Shown here one piece after another: positions 30,004 to 38,655 of a stretch of DNA of 64,000 nt. Source of the DNA: Myxococcales bacterium (GTDB taxonomy: Bacteria > Myxococcota_A > Polyangia > Palsa-1104 > JAEUJZ01); assembly GCA_016794505.1 (NCBI GenBank), contig JAEUJZ010000158.1, forward strand, positions 1 to 64,000, written 5' to 3'. Made by a program: the position numbers and the translations under genes. The notes under the pieces were generated by a model. It ran no database searches, had not been told where the DNA came from, and was given only the letters and a program-made list of their open reading frames with translations. The first letter of the stretch is position 1; each line of letters starts with the position of its first letter.

Positions 30004-31065
30004 TCAGTTGTTGGGGGCGCCCGCTTGAATCCAGGCGCGAATGGTGGCGATCTGGCCGACGGGAAGCGGGCCGCTCTTGGGCATGCGCGAGCCACCGAAA
30101 CACGGGCCGGTGCCGGCAAGCTTCCACAGCAAGTAGCTCTGATCGGGCTGGGCGGGTGCGACCCGCTTGTTCATCGCGCACTGCGTGCTGCTGACGTTCA
30201 CCAAGCCGGCGTACGAGGTAGCCGCGGTGTCGAGGTTTAGGTTTTCCGCCGAGCGCATGCCCGAGTGGCAGCCGCCGCCTGTGCAGTTGGCCTGCCAGAT
30301 GGGCTGCACATCGCGCATGAAGCTGGGCGCCGTCGTCGTCGCCGAGCGCTCGACCGAGTTGCCGTCGATGTTGCCGGCCTGATCTTGGGCCCGCACGACG
30401 AAGTAATACGCCTGGCCTGGGGTCAACCCGGTGACTGCAAGCGACGTCTGACCCGGAGCCGTGGTGTAGCTGGGCATGGTGAAGCTCTGGCCCCTCGTGC
30501 TCTGCGCTTGATACACGAGATAGACCATCTGCGCCGCAGGCGTGACCCCGTCGCTGGCCGCGTTCCAGCTGAGCTGGATCGACGTGCCGCTGGCGGTGGC
30601 GGTGCTCAGCCCGGCAAAGGTCGGAGCCATCATGTCCGACGTGGCGGGCGTGGTGGCACTGACCTCGACCTTGTTGCTGTCGACGTTGCCGGCCTCGTCT
30701 TTGGCGCGCACGACGAAGAAGTAGGCCGTGCGGGTGGCCAGCTTGCCGATCGACAGGCTGGTGGCACCCGGCGCGCTGGTCGCCGTCGGCTGCGCAAAGC
30801 TCTGACCGCCCGCCGCCGTCGCTTGATAGACCAGGTATGTGATCTGGGACGCTGCCGAGACGTTGTCGCTGGCTGCGTTCCACGTCACGGTGACGGCGTT
30901 TGGCGAGCTCATCGCGGCCGTGGCGCCGGCAAACATCGGCGCCTGCTGATCGCCGCCGCTGCTGCTGCCTCCGTCGGGCGGGGTGGTGTTGCCGCCATCT
31001 AGAAACGTTTCTTGACCCGCCGAGCAGCCAAGAAGCACAAGTCCCAACAGCACGAGTCGACGCAT
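30004..31065 (-). CDS. Lipoprotein with two FN3-like domains and a cytochrome-like C-terminus
   Basis: 353 aa. A lipobox LLGC near residue 14 predicts an outer-membrane or surface lipoprotein. Two fibronectin-type-III-like repeats (about 45-140 and 148-240) share phrases such as VYQA, TYLVYQA and AYFFVVRAKDEAGNVDSN. The last 110 residues hold NCTGGGCHSG near 260, a C-x4-C-H arrangement, then SYLLWKLAG and WIQAGA. That layout recalls planctomycete-type cytochrome domains common in Myxococcota surface proteins. Whether heme is bound is uncertain because the spacing is four, not two. Convergent with the sensor kinase. Confidence 0.75.
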   Translation of the reverse strand: MRRLVLLGLVLLGCSAGQETFLDGGNTTPPDGGSSSGGDQQAPMFAGATAAMSSPNAVTVTWNAASDNVSAASQITYLVYQATAAGGQSFAQPTATSAPGATSLSIGKLATRTAYFFVVRAKDEAGNVDSNKVEVSATTPATSDMMAPTFAGLSTATASGTSIQLSWNAASDGVTPAAQMVYLVYQAQSTRGQSFTMPSYTTAPGQTSLAVTGLTPGQAYYFVVRAQDQAGNIDGNSVERSATTTAPSFMRDVQPIWQANCTGGGCHSGMRSAENLNLDTAATSYAGLVNVSSTQCAMNKRVAPAQPDQSYLLWKLAGTGPCFGGSRMPKSGPLPVGQIATIRAWIQAGAPNN

Positions 31066-31193
31066 ATAGACCTCTCTGCGCAGGCTAGGGGTGGCTGGGA
31101 TTGTTTTCGTATTTATTTTGATAAATACAAGATTTATCTAGCAATATATCAATATACGCACTGCCCGCATATTCACGTGCGGTACCAACACGC

Positions 31194-31889
31194 CTAGAAA
31201 ACAAAGCGATAGCCGGCGGCGGCAGTCATCGAGCCGAACGTGCCGGGGCCCGTCGACTGCTGCGAGGACGCAGCGTACAGAAGCTGCAGCTCGGCAAAGA
31301 TGCGGCCGGGGCCGAGCAAGACATCCAGGCCCACCGGCACGCCGACGCCAACCTCTTGCGATAGCTCGACGGACTCGGGAATGGTGGGGCCACCGCTGGA
31401 CAGGCCGCTGGACGGAGTGCGCACGATAAACAGCCGCGGCCCAACGCCGACATACGGCACGAAGCGACCGATGGGCACCTTGGCGACAAAGGTCAGGCCC
31501 AGCTGAAACTGCTGCGTCGTCTGGTCATAGCTGTAGCTGCCGCCCGGAACGCGAGCATCGCTGAGCGTGCCGTGGGTGGTCGGCATGCTGAAGGCAAACG
31601 AGCCAACGATGCCGAACATGCGATGCACGAACGGCAACAGGTAGCCGCCTTCCAGCTCTAGGAAATAGCTGGTGCTGAGCTGATCTTGAAAGGCCTGCGG
31701 CAGGAACGCGCCGACCTTAAGCCCCAAAAGGGCCGCGCCTTTGTCGTTCTCGGGAAGCGACCACGTCGACGACACACCGCGATCGGCGGCGGCTGTACCC
31801 AGCGAGCCGGACTGCGGGCTCAGCGTGAAGGTCCAAAGCGCTGCTGCAGCGGCGACCGATAGCTTCCAGGTTGGAGCATGCCTTTTCAT
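31194..31889 (-). CDS. Predicted outer-membrane beta-barrel protein
   Basis: 231 aa. A signal peptide (about 1-36) precedes alternating hydrophobic beta strands rich in Gly and Tyr, with aromatic ends such as FVPYVGVGPRLFIV and a C-terminal GYRFVF. A terminal Phe is the classic mark of barrels inserted by the BAM machinery. No enzyme motifs seen. It starts 15 nt after the TIG/Kelch gene and is probably the third gene of the operon that begins at 36952. Confidence 0.7.
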   Translation of the reverse strand: MKRHAPTWKLSVAAAAALWTFTLSPQSGSLGTAAADRGVSSTWSLPENDKGAALLGLKVGAFLPQAFQDQLSTSYFLELEGGYLLPFVHRMFGIVGSFAFSMPTTHGTLSDARVPGGSYSYDQTTQQFQLGLTFVAKVPIGRFVPYVGVGPRLFIVRTPSSGLSSGGPTIPESVELSQEVGVGVPVGLDVLLGPGRIFAELQLLYAASSQQSTGPGTFGSMTAAAGYRFVF

Positions 31890-31904
31890 GATCGTTTTTG
31901 GCCC

Positions 31905-34900
31905 TTACCAGATCGTCTGCTCGGTGCTGCTCTGCGCGCTGTTCACGCCGGCATTGGCACCGCCAAGCTGATAGATGAACGCGCTTTCCAGCGCCGTGCC
32001 CTGCAGCGCGCGGGGCTGCAGCAACACGCCACCGCCCAGCGAATTGAAGTTGCTCAGCGTGCTCGCGGTGACCATCTGCGCCGTCACCGATGCCGTGGTC
32101 GCCGAGCCAGCCTGGAAGCCTCCGAAGGCCATCATCTGGTTGTTGATGACCAAGCCGCCGTACGCCGGTCGGCCCAAGTTGTTCGCGCCCGAGTCGGCAA
32201 AGGCAAAGGTCGTTGTCATGCTCGGCAAGCCGATCTGGCCACCGGTCAGGACCAAGCCCACGTCGACGTTGCGGGTCAGGTTGGTCACGCTATTCGTCGA
32301 GCCGCCGCCGACATACAGGTACGTTGCAGCGCCCATGACTTTGCTGTTGTTGGCGGCCGTGGCCGGCATGGCAGGCGCCGCCCAGCGGGCGCTGGTCAGC
32401 GTGGCCGTGGCAGCGGTCCATGTGCCAACCGTCTGTGTCTGCTGCGTGCCGCTGTCCGTGACCGTGATGGGCAGGAACTCGACGCTGGAAAGCGCCGTCG
32501 GAGCTGCCGGCGTGCCTGTCGCTCCACCTGCCGCGTACAGGTACCAGCGATCCGGCCGCCCTGGATCGGGATCGCGCGCCGCAGCCACAGCGGCCCCGAT
32601 GCGAGCGCTGGCTAGCTGCGGCAGCACGGCGCTCCACGATCCGGTCGTGCCGATCGGCAGTGGCACCGCACCGGCCGGTGTGACGTTGCCCTGATCCGTG
32701 GTGGTCTGCGTGGCCATGCCCATGACGTGTGACACCGTCGCCAGCAAGCGCTCGCTGCCGGCTGCGCCGTTGACCTGCGTGCGAAAGATCTTGTAGCTGG
32801 CGGCATTCGGTACGGCGGGCCAGAACAGCTGAACGCGAATAAAGCCTTGGGCCAGCGTCGGCACCTGCACGGGGAAAAAGTCGCTGGCCAGCGTTTCTCC
32901 GCTTGGGTTGTTGGCGTCGGCGTTGTTCAGCACGGCCGCGATGCGATAGATGTACAGGCCGCCGGGAACGCCGCTCATGCTGTCGAGGATGTAGTTGGCA
33001 TCCGAGAACTGCGGCGCGTTGAGCGGGCTTAGGATCTCGGCGCGATACACGCTGCGCGAAGCCGCGGTGCCGTCGAATCCACCGACGACATAGATGAAGC
33101 GACCAAGGACCGCGGCGCCGGGGAACGACAGGCTCTTGGGCAAGGTCGGTGTCAGCGTGAAGAACGCGCCAAGCGTGCCATCGAGCGCGGTGCTCGCGGC
33201 TTCGATCGACGACTTGGGCGCGTTGTCCGCTCCGTTGTCGCCAGCGATGGCATAGACATAGCGCGCCACGGCCGTTGGTCGGCCCGCCACCGCGGCCAAG
33301 GCGCGACGAGGCGTGGTCAGGTTGTTGCCCGCCTTAAAGCCCGTCAGGTTCAGCGATGACCCAGTGACACCCACCGCCGAAAACGTGAACGACGACCCGT
33401 CACTGTTGCTGTACCGCAGCGTGCAGTACAGCGTGCCGTTGGGCGCGGTCAGACGAACGCTGGCGCTCAGGCCATCGGCAGCCGCCGAGAGCAGCGTGCC
33501 CATGCCGCCGTTTACGACGGCGTTGTTGGTGTCATAGCACGTGAGCTGCAGCGTGGCGCCAGCCCGGAAGCCGCTGCCTGAAAGCGCGACATCGGTCGGC
33601 GTGTTCTGCACCAGCGATGCAGGCGCTACTCCCGTAATCACCGGAGGAGGCGCCGCCGCGGTGGTGACGGTAAAAGCCCGTGCCGCCAAGCCAAAGGTGC
33701 CGTTGGCATTGACGACAACCAAGTCATACGCCTGCGGCGTCAGATTGGCGCGCACCACGCTGTTCAGCGAAGTCGCGCTGTTGAATGTGACGGCCGATAG
33801 CGACTGCGCCGTGCCCACACCGCTGTTGGGGCTGAGATAGGCGCGCGGCACACTGATGAAGCCGCTGCCAGCGATAGCGCTGGCCGTGTTCTGTGCCGTA
33901 CTGCCAAAGGCCGGCGTCATGCTGGTCACCGTCAACGTCGGCGTGGTCACCACGCGGAAGGCATTCGGCAAGTACGCCGAGCACGTCGAGCTATCGTCGA
34001 GGCGCAGGTCATACATGCCCGCTGGGAGCTTGCCCTTTTCCAGCGTGAGGTACGCGCGGTTGATGAACACCGGATCCAGACCGAGGGCCGGTGTGCTGGC
34101 GGCATTGAACGTCAGCACAGGGGTGTTGCTGCCCGCGGGATAGACGCGAACTTCGCGAATCGTCGTCGAGACACCGGCTGCAAAAATCGTCGCCCGCAGC
34201 GTGATGATGCTCGGCACCACAGGCGGATCGACGAACAGAATGACGGGGCCTGCCGTGACCGTCTCGACCTGGGGCAGCGTCGCTGAACAGGCGGCAACCC
34301 CTGGAACGTTTTCAATCGTCAGATCGGCCAGCATGGCACCGGTCACTGGAATCGGGCCGCCCAGCGTTGCCGTCGCCGTCTGCGGAACTCCGGTGCCCGT
34401 CGGGGTTACCGAGAGCCCCGGTGAGGCAACGCCGCCGATCACCATGCGCCCTCCGGAATAGATATTCCGTCCCGTCACGCTGACCTGGCCCCCGCCGGTA
34501 CACATCGATCGCGGGTTGGGATTGGGCGGAACCACCGATGCGGCATCCAAGGTTGGAGCGCCAACGACGTTGATCTGCAGCGCTGTATCGACGACACAGG
34601 CGTTTTGGCCAGGGTTGCGCAGCACCGCTTGATAGCTGCCTTGCGCCACCGCTCCCGTTGGGATCGACACGGTCAGCGCCGTGCAAAGTTGAGCGTCTGG
34701 CGCATCGGCAAGGCTCACCGGCTGGCACGAGGCCGTGTCAACTGTCGTCGGGAACGACAGGCCGTTTAGCTCAAGCACAGGGCTTCCCGCGGGGTTTGAC
34801 AGCAGCAGGAAGTTCGTCCCGGTGATCTGCAGGTTGGTTGTGCCCAAGGCACAGACCGCAAGGGTTGTGCTCGACGTGATGGTGGGCGGAGGAATCAGCA

Positions 34901-35774
34901 CCGTGCGGCTGGCGCCAGGATTCTGCGCATCAGGAACGCTGCTGCAGCCCGCCGAGCCGGGGTTTTTCACCACCACTTGATACGTGTCCGGCGGCAGCGC
35001 GCTCTGCGCCACGTCGACCGCAAGCTGCGTGCAGTCCTGCAGCGCAAGCCCCGCCGGGGCCGGCAGCGCAGTACATGCAGAAGCAGAGCTGGCCGTGACC
35101 GTGACCGGCGAACCTGTGCCCTGGATCGGCGTGAACGTGACGCTGGGCAGCGCGCCATCCAGCGAAAGAAAGTGCGCGCCATCCACCGTAAAGCGATTGG
35201 CTGCCTGCGCGTTACACGACGGCGTGGGCACGATGCGCGACACGCTGGGCGGCTGCACAACGGCCAGCGCGCTGGCCAAGCTCGCCATGCGCTGATCGGG
35301 GTTGCGCACGCTCACGCTGTACAGACCGAAATCGAGATCCGATCCCGCCTCGCCGGTCTTTTGGTCTTTGACGACCATGCCAGGATAGACGGTAAAGGTC
35401 ATCTGCTGCGCGCTCTGCCAGGTCACCGGGGTTGCGCCCAGCGGATCGGTGCCATCGAACAGCGCGATCTCTTGTTGGCCACCTGGCGATCCATCGCTGC
35501 GCTGCGCTTGCGACAGGCTGATCTGCGGCAGCTTTAAGCGAGTGCCCTCGACGAGCGAGTCCAACGTCAGCGGAGTGAAGCCCTCGCCACGTAGCTGCAC
35601 GCTCGTGCTTAGCTGACTGCCACAGACCACCTGAGGAGACACGGCAGACACGGCAATCTCGGGGGACTGCACGCTGCTGCCACAGCTTGATGAAGACAGC
35701 GCAGCGAAAGCAGAAAGAGCGATCCAAACAGACGAAGTCGCAAGCAAGCTCGTACGTCGCATGACCTTCCTCAT
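31905..35774 (-). CDS. Giant lipoprotein with TIG/IPT repeats and a Kelch-like propeller
   Basis: 1289 aa. A signal peptide ends SSSSCGSS (lipobox Cys near 31). The first 800 residues carry about seven IPT/TIG-type immunoglobulin-like repeats, each opening with phrases such as SPQVVCGS, PPTITSSTTL, TPTLTVTSMTPAFGS and VITGVAPASLVQ. The last 450 residues contain Kelch-type blades (ARYVYAIAGDN, GRFIYVVGGFDGT, RWYLYAAGG, MMAFGGF). Such proteins act in adhesion or cell-surface binding in other bacteria. Start at 35774 overlaps the stop of the TPR gene as ATGA. Second gene of a probable sigma-54-driven operon. Confidence 0.75.
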   Translation of the reverse strand: MRKVMRRTSLLATSSVWIALSAFAALSSSSCGSSVQSPEIAVSAVSPQVVCGSQLSTSVQLRGEGFTPLTLDSLVEGTRLKLPQISLSQAQRSDGSPGGQQEIALFDGTDPLGATPVTWQSAQQMTFTVYPGMVVKDQKTGEAGSDLDFGLYSVSVRNPDQRMASLASALAVVQPPSVSRIVPTPSCNAQAANRFTVDGAHFLSLDGALPSVTFTPIQGTGSPVTVTASSASACTALPAPAGLALQDCTQLAVDVAQSALPPDTYQVVVKNPGSAGCSSVPDAQNPGASRTVLIPPPTITSSTTLAVCALGTTNLQITGTNFLLLSNPAGSPVLELNGLSFPTTVDTASCQPVSLADAPDAQLCTALTVSIPTGAVAQGSYQAVLRNPGQNACVVDTALQINVVGAPTLDAASVVPPNPNPRSMCTGGGQVSVTGRNIYSGGRMVIGGVASPGLSVTPTGTGVPQTATATLGGPIPVTGAMLADLTIENVPGVAACSATLPQVETVTAGPVILFVDPPVVPSIITLRATIFAAGVSTTIREVRVYPAGSNTPVLTFNAASTPALGLDPVFINRAYLTLEKGKLPAGMYDLRLDDSSTCSAYLPNAFRVVTTPTLTVTSMTPAFGSTAQNTASAIAGSGFISVPRAYLSPNSGVGTAQSLSAVTFNSATSLNSVVRANLTPQAYDLVVVNANGTFGLAARAFTVTTAAAPPPVITGVAPASLVQNTPTDVALSGSGFRAGATLQLTCYDTNNAVVNGGMGTLLSAAADGLSASVRLTAPNGTLYCTLRYSNSDGSSFTFSAVGVTGSSLNLTGFKAGNNLTTPRRALAAVAGRPTAVARYVYAIAGDNGADNAPKSSIEAASTALDGTLGAFFTLTPTLPKSLSFPGAAVLGRFIYVVGGFDGTAASRSVYRAEILSPLNAPQFSDANYILDSMSGVPGGLYIYRIAAVLNNADANNPSGETLASDFFPVQVPTLAQGFIRVQLFWPAVPNAASYKIFRTQVNGAAGSERLLATVSHVMGMATQTTTDQGNVTPAGAVPLPIGTTGSWSAVLPQLASARIGAAVAAARDPDPGRPDRWYLYAAGGATGTPAAPTALSSVEFLPITVTDSGTQQTQTVGTWTAATATLTSARWAAPAMPATAANNSKVMGAATYLYVGGGSTNSVTNLTRNVDVGLVLTGGQIGLPSMTTTFAFADSGANNLGRPAYGGLVINNQMMAFGGFQAGSATTASVTAQMVTASTLSNFNSLGGGVLLQPRALQGTALESAFIYQLGGANAGVNSAQSSTEQTIW

Positions 35775-36952
35775 TTCGCGCTGCGGCTCTTCAACGTGAT
35801 CACCACACCGCCAATCAACGAAACCGCACCGGTCCCCGCAAGAAACCCACCTGAGACCAGCATGCCGCGCTGGTGTGTAGAGCCCGCGCCACCGTCTGCT
35901 GTCGTCGTGGCACCGATGGCTAGCAGCGTCACGCCACCGGCCACAAACGCCGCCCCAATCGAGATCAACGCCAGGCCTGCACTGCGCGGTGGACGCGTGA
36001 ACTCACTCGGTGGCGGCGGCGGTGGCGGCGGCGGCGGCGGCGGCGTGACTTCCGCCGGCTCAGGCTTGACGTCGGCGGCCGAGACCTCGGCGATCTCGCG
36101 ATCGATGGCGGGCTGCTCTGCCGCGGGACGATGGCCGCGATACTCGCGCAAGTAGCTCAGCGCCATGTCTTTCTGACCCAGCTTCAGCGCGACCTTGTGC
36201 AGGTTGTACAGAAGATCGGGTTCCTTCGAGATCTCATACGCCGTGGTGAATTCATCGAGCGCAACCTCGTATTTGCGATCGCGAAAAGCCTGCTCTCCCG
36301 CCTCGAAATGTTGACGGGCTAGCGCCAGTTTTTCAGGGGGCAGACTGACCGAAGGCGCATCCGAACCAGTCGGTGCCGGCGTCGCGGAGGGTGTCGCGGA
36401 GGGCGTCGCAGAAGGCGCCGCGGCAGGCGCCGCAGAAGGCGCTGTACCTGTCGCGCTTTGTGGCGCTGTCGCGGTGGATGCAGAGGGGCTGCTGGCTGCC
36501 GCCGCGCTGGGCACCGCAGGCGCACCGGGCGTGCTGGCGCTGGAATCCGCTGCAGGCGCAGCCGCGGGGCTCGCTGCTGCAGAGGAATCAGACGGACCAG
36601 GCGGACCAGACGGACCAGACGGACCAGACGGACCAGACGGACCAGACGCACCCGCCGCCGTGGTCGGTGTATTGGGAGCAGCCGTGGGCGCAGGCGCCGC
36701 GGGCTTCGGCGCGGCCGGGCCGGGCTTGGCTGCAGCCGGGCCGGGCTTGGCCACCGCAGGCTTGGGCTTGGTCATCGCGGGCTTCGGCTTGGCCGAAGCT
36801 GCCGTTGGTGTCGCGCTGCGTGCAGTCGATGCGAGCAGCAGCAACAAGAGCACGATCGACCCAGCGCGTGCGTGTGCATTCGCTGCGCGGTGCGGACACG
36901 GGACAGCAGCACGAGACAAAAGGACAACCGATCGAGGGGTTCTTGCGGTCAT
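35771..36952 (-). CDS. TPR protein with Pro/Ala-rich and collagen-like repeats
   Basis: 393 aa from the ATG at 36952. A signal peptide (GSIVLLLLLLASTARSA) precedes long Ala/Pro/Lys-rich linkers, a run of six Gly-Pro-Ser/Gly-Pro-Pro triplets coded by 9-bp DNA repeats, TPR-like helices (about 205-290, FEAGEQAFRDRKYEVALDEF), a twelve-proline stretch and two C-terminal membrane helices. A longer frame reaches 37012 with a ribosome-site-like GGGAG. That start lies upstream of the predicted sigma-54 promoter at 36989-37004, so 36952 is preferred. First gene of an operon with the TIG/Kelch and barrel genes. Confidence 0.65.
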   Translation of the reverse strand: MTARTPRSVVLLSRAAVPCPHRAANAHARAGSIVLLLLLLASTARSATPTAASAKPKPAMTKPKPAVAKPGPAAAKPGPAAPKPAAPAPTAAPNTPTTAAGASGPSGPSGPSGPSGPPGPSDSSAAASPAAAPAADSSASTPGAPAVPSAAAASSPSASTATAPQSATGTAPSAAPAAAPSATPSATPSATPAPTGSDAPSVSLPPEKLALARQHFEAGEQAFRDRKYEVALDEFTTAYEISKEPDLLYNLHKVALKLGQKDMALSYLREYRGHRPAAEQPAIDREIAEVSAADVKPEPAEVTPPPPPPPPPPPPSEFTRPPRSAGLALISIGAAFVAGGVTLLAIGATTTADGGAGSTHQRGMLVSGGFLAGTGAVSLIGGVVITLKSRSAK

Positions 36953-36988
36953 TGCTAGTTCTTGGCAAGCGAGCCGGATCCACAGCAC

Positions 36989-37004
36989 TGCAACCGCAAG
37001 GCCA
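36989..37004 (-). promoter_or_regulatory. Predicted sigma-54 promoter of the TPR/TIG/barrel operon
   Basis: On the minus strand TGGCCTTGCGGTTGCA has the sigma-54 signature: GG at -24 and GC at -12 separated by exactly ten bases, with TTGCA at the -12 element. The predicted transcript starts near 36978, 26 nt before the ATG at 36952. A site for the neighbouring NtrC-like regulator lies at 37106-37122, about 130-145 bp upstream, a normal enhancer distance. Confidence 0.65.
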
Positions 37005-37105
37005 AGCCGCACGAATCTCCCGCAATCGATGCACTACTCGACGGAAATAACTCATTCTTCTAACAACTCGGCAGTCGCGCATCGCAGGAATCTGGGCCTT
37101 CTGTG

Positions 37106-37122
37106 TCCCGTTTGGTACGCGC
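37106..37122 (-). promoter_or_regulatory. Candidate NtrC-type enhancer half-site
   Basis: The plus strand reads CCCGTTTGGTACGCGC here, nearly identical to the sequence at 42801-42814. Its complement contains GTACCAAACGG, one full arm plus the start of the second arm of the palindrome GTACC-AAAC-GGTAC seen at 42818-42837. A further half-arm (ACCGTACAGG) lies at 37133-37142. Position is about 130-145 bp upstream of the start predicted for the sigma-54 promoter at 36989. Confidence 0.5.
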
Positions 37123-37154
37123 TTTGCGCAGGACCGTACAGGGGCTCGGGCGAC

Positions 37155-38597
37155 TCAGAGCATGCCGATGTACGCCAGCAAGCCGACCGAAACGCTCGGC
37201 TTTACGTACTGAAAAAATGGCTCACTCGACTGGTTAAACAGCACGCTGCCACCGACGAAAGCCGACAACCACGAGACCATCGCGATCTGCAGGTTGATGT
37301 CTTGATAGATCGCGTAGTCCACGCGACCGCTGTCGAACAAGCGATGCAGCAACGTACTGGTCAACGACAGCTCGACGCGCGTGTGCAGACGAACCCGCAG
37401 CCATGCCAAGGGTCCATGAACCCAGGCGCGGAAGTCCTGCGTCATGTCGGCATCGGGACTCTGCGTCTGCTCGCGCAGTCCTTGATAGCCGATTCCAAAG
37501 CTGACTGGCTGCGGCGAAAGCCCGAAACCCAGCTCTAGCTGCGCGGTCTGCGACAGCCCGCTTAGCGCAGCAAAGTCAACCTTGCGGTACTCGCGATAGC
37601 GCGCTTCGTACGTTCCAGAAAGTCCCCACTGCGTGCGCAGCCGCCGTCGGTACTGAACACGCGCCGTGCCGTCGAGATACATGAAGCTGGAACCCAGCAC
37701 AGCCAAGCTCAGCGCACCGGATAGACGCAGACGATTTGTCGCGCTGAGGTGACTGAACTGCAGCCACGTCGAATTCAAGAGCAGGTTGAAATCCGTGAGC
37801 CGCAGCTGCTGTCGATACGACAGCGTGTTGCCAAACAGCAGGCCAGAGCGCAGGGGGCGCACGCCCACGCTGGCCAAGAACAGCACGTCTCCGTCCATGC
37901 TGGCTTGCGGGTCACGCTGCCAGGCAGGAACGCTTGGCCCGTCGAGATACAGAGGTGAGAGCGGTACGTTGCCATCGAACTCGGGCGACACCAGAAGCGA
38001 GACATGCAGCCGATGCGGGCGGTTCTGACGCAGCAGGCGCTCGGCCGACTCGCGCAACGCCAGTGAACCTGCCGCGTTGCTCAGCTCGCGACGGGCTTGG
38101 TCGCTGGCCCCCTGCTCAGCGTAGACCTGAGCCAAAAAGATCGCCGCTTGGCCGCGCGTCTCGCTGTCGCTCGACTCGGCCGCTTGCTGCAGCTCAAGCT
38201 CTGCGGCGTCGAGCTTTTCCAAGCGGTACGCGCAGATGCCCAGCAAAAGCAGCGTGTCAAAAAAGCGAGGATCGCTGCGTCCCAGTTGGGCATGCGCCTG
38301 CAACAACGCGGAACGGGCGGCGGCGTAGTCCCGCTGCTTGAGCAACGTCAGAGCCCGCCGTAGCTGCCCGTCCACGTCGCTGTCCGCGGCACGACGCGCG
38401 GAGGGTGAATCTGACGCCGCGGCGACCTGATCTGCCGGATGCGGACTAGGCGCGCCGACCGGCAATGCAGCTGCTGGCACATCCCCTGCATTCCTGCTTG
38501 GCGATGCAGCGTGGGCCGGCAGCACAAGCCACAGACTCGACACGCCGAAGACCGCATGCGCTCCCCAGCTTGCAAGCCATCGGCCCAGGGGACGCAT
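37155..38597 (-). CDS. Outer-membrane protein with TPR domain and beta-barrel
   Basis: 480 aa. A signal peptide (about 1-30, ending VLPAHA) is followed by a linker, then TPR helices (about 78-190, LLKQRDYAAARSALLQAH and LLLLGICAYRLEKLDAAELE). About 270 residues of alternating beta strands follow (from LHVSLLVSPEFDGN), ending with a hydrophobic strand. This layout, TPR plus barrel, fits an outer-membrane secretion or assembly protein, but the exact family was not recognised. The start codon overlaps a regulator palindrome (38597-38612), so repression by its binding is possible. A neighbour of the two-component system on the opposite strand. Confidence 0.6.
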   Translation of the reverse strand: MRPLGRWLASWGAHAVFGVSSLWLVLPAHAASPSRNAGDVPAAALPVGAPSPHPADQVAAASDSPSARRAADSDVDGQLRRALTLLKQRDYAAARSALLQAHAQLGRSDPRFFDTLLLLGICAYRLEKLDAAELELQQAAESSDSETRGQAAIFLAQVYAEQGASDQARRELSNAAGSLALRESAERLLRQNRPHRLHVSLLVSPEFDGNVPLSPLYLDGPSVPAWQRDPQASMDGDVLFLASVGVRPLRSGLLFGNTLSYRQQLRLTDFNLLLNSTWLQFSHLSATNRLRLSGALSLAVLGSSFMYLDGTARVQYRRRLRTQWGLSGTYEARYREYRKVDFAALSGLSQTAQLELGFGLSPQPVSFGIGYQGLREQTQSPDADMTQDFRAWVHGPLAWLRVRLHTRVELSLTSTLLHRLFDSGRVDYAIYQDINLQIAMVSWLSAFVGGSVLFNQSSEPFFQYVKPSVSVGLLAYIGML

Positions 38598-38612
38598 GTA
38601 CCAAATGGTACA
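38597..38612. promoter_or_regulatory. Palindromic operator TGTACC-N4-GGTACA
   Basis: TGTACCAAATGGTACA is a near-perfect palindrome of the same kind as the one at 42818-42837. It resembles the classic NtrC site (TGCACC-N5-GGTGCA) in form. It covers the start codon of the minus-strand gene at 38597 and lies just upstream of the -35 position of the plus-strand promoter at 38636, centred about 43 bp before its predicted start. This location suits activation of the plus-strand operon and repression of the minus-strand gene. Confidence 0.6.
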
Positions 38613-38635
38613 AGCCAGCGGCCGCGAGTCTGAAA

Positions 38636-38641
38636 TATAAT
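38636..38641 (+). promoter_or_regulatory. Consensus -10 box for the two-component operon
   Basis: A perfect TATAAT lies 14 nt before the ATG at 38656. The -35 position (38613-38618, AGCCAG) is poor, as expected for an activator-dependent promoter, and the palindrome 38597-38612 ends directly before it. Confidence 0.5.
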
Positions 38642-38655
38642 GAGGTTAGGTTTTC

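Noticed and set aside
37113-37128. Plus-strand sigma-54-like sequence TGGTACGCGCTTTGCG
   Set aside because: It has GG-N10-GC spacing, but would transcribe antisense into the minus-strand gene 37155-38597. It overlaps the regulator half-site, which by itself supplies TGGTACG.
38571-38586. Minus-strand sigma-54-like sequence GGGCCGATGGCTTGCA inside the 480-aa gene
   Set aside because: A start from it would leave no good in-frame start codon and would remove the signal peptide that begins at 38597.
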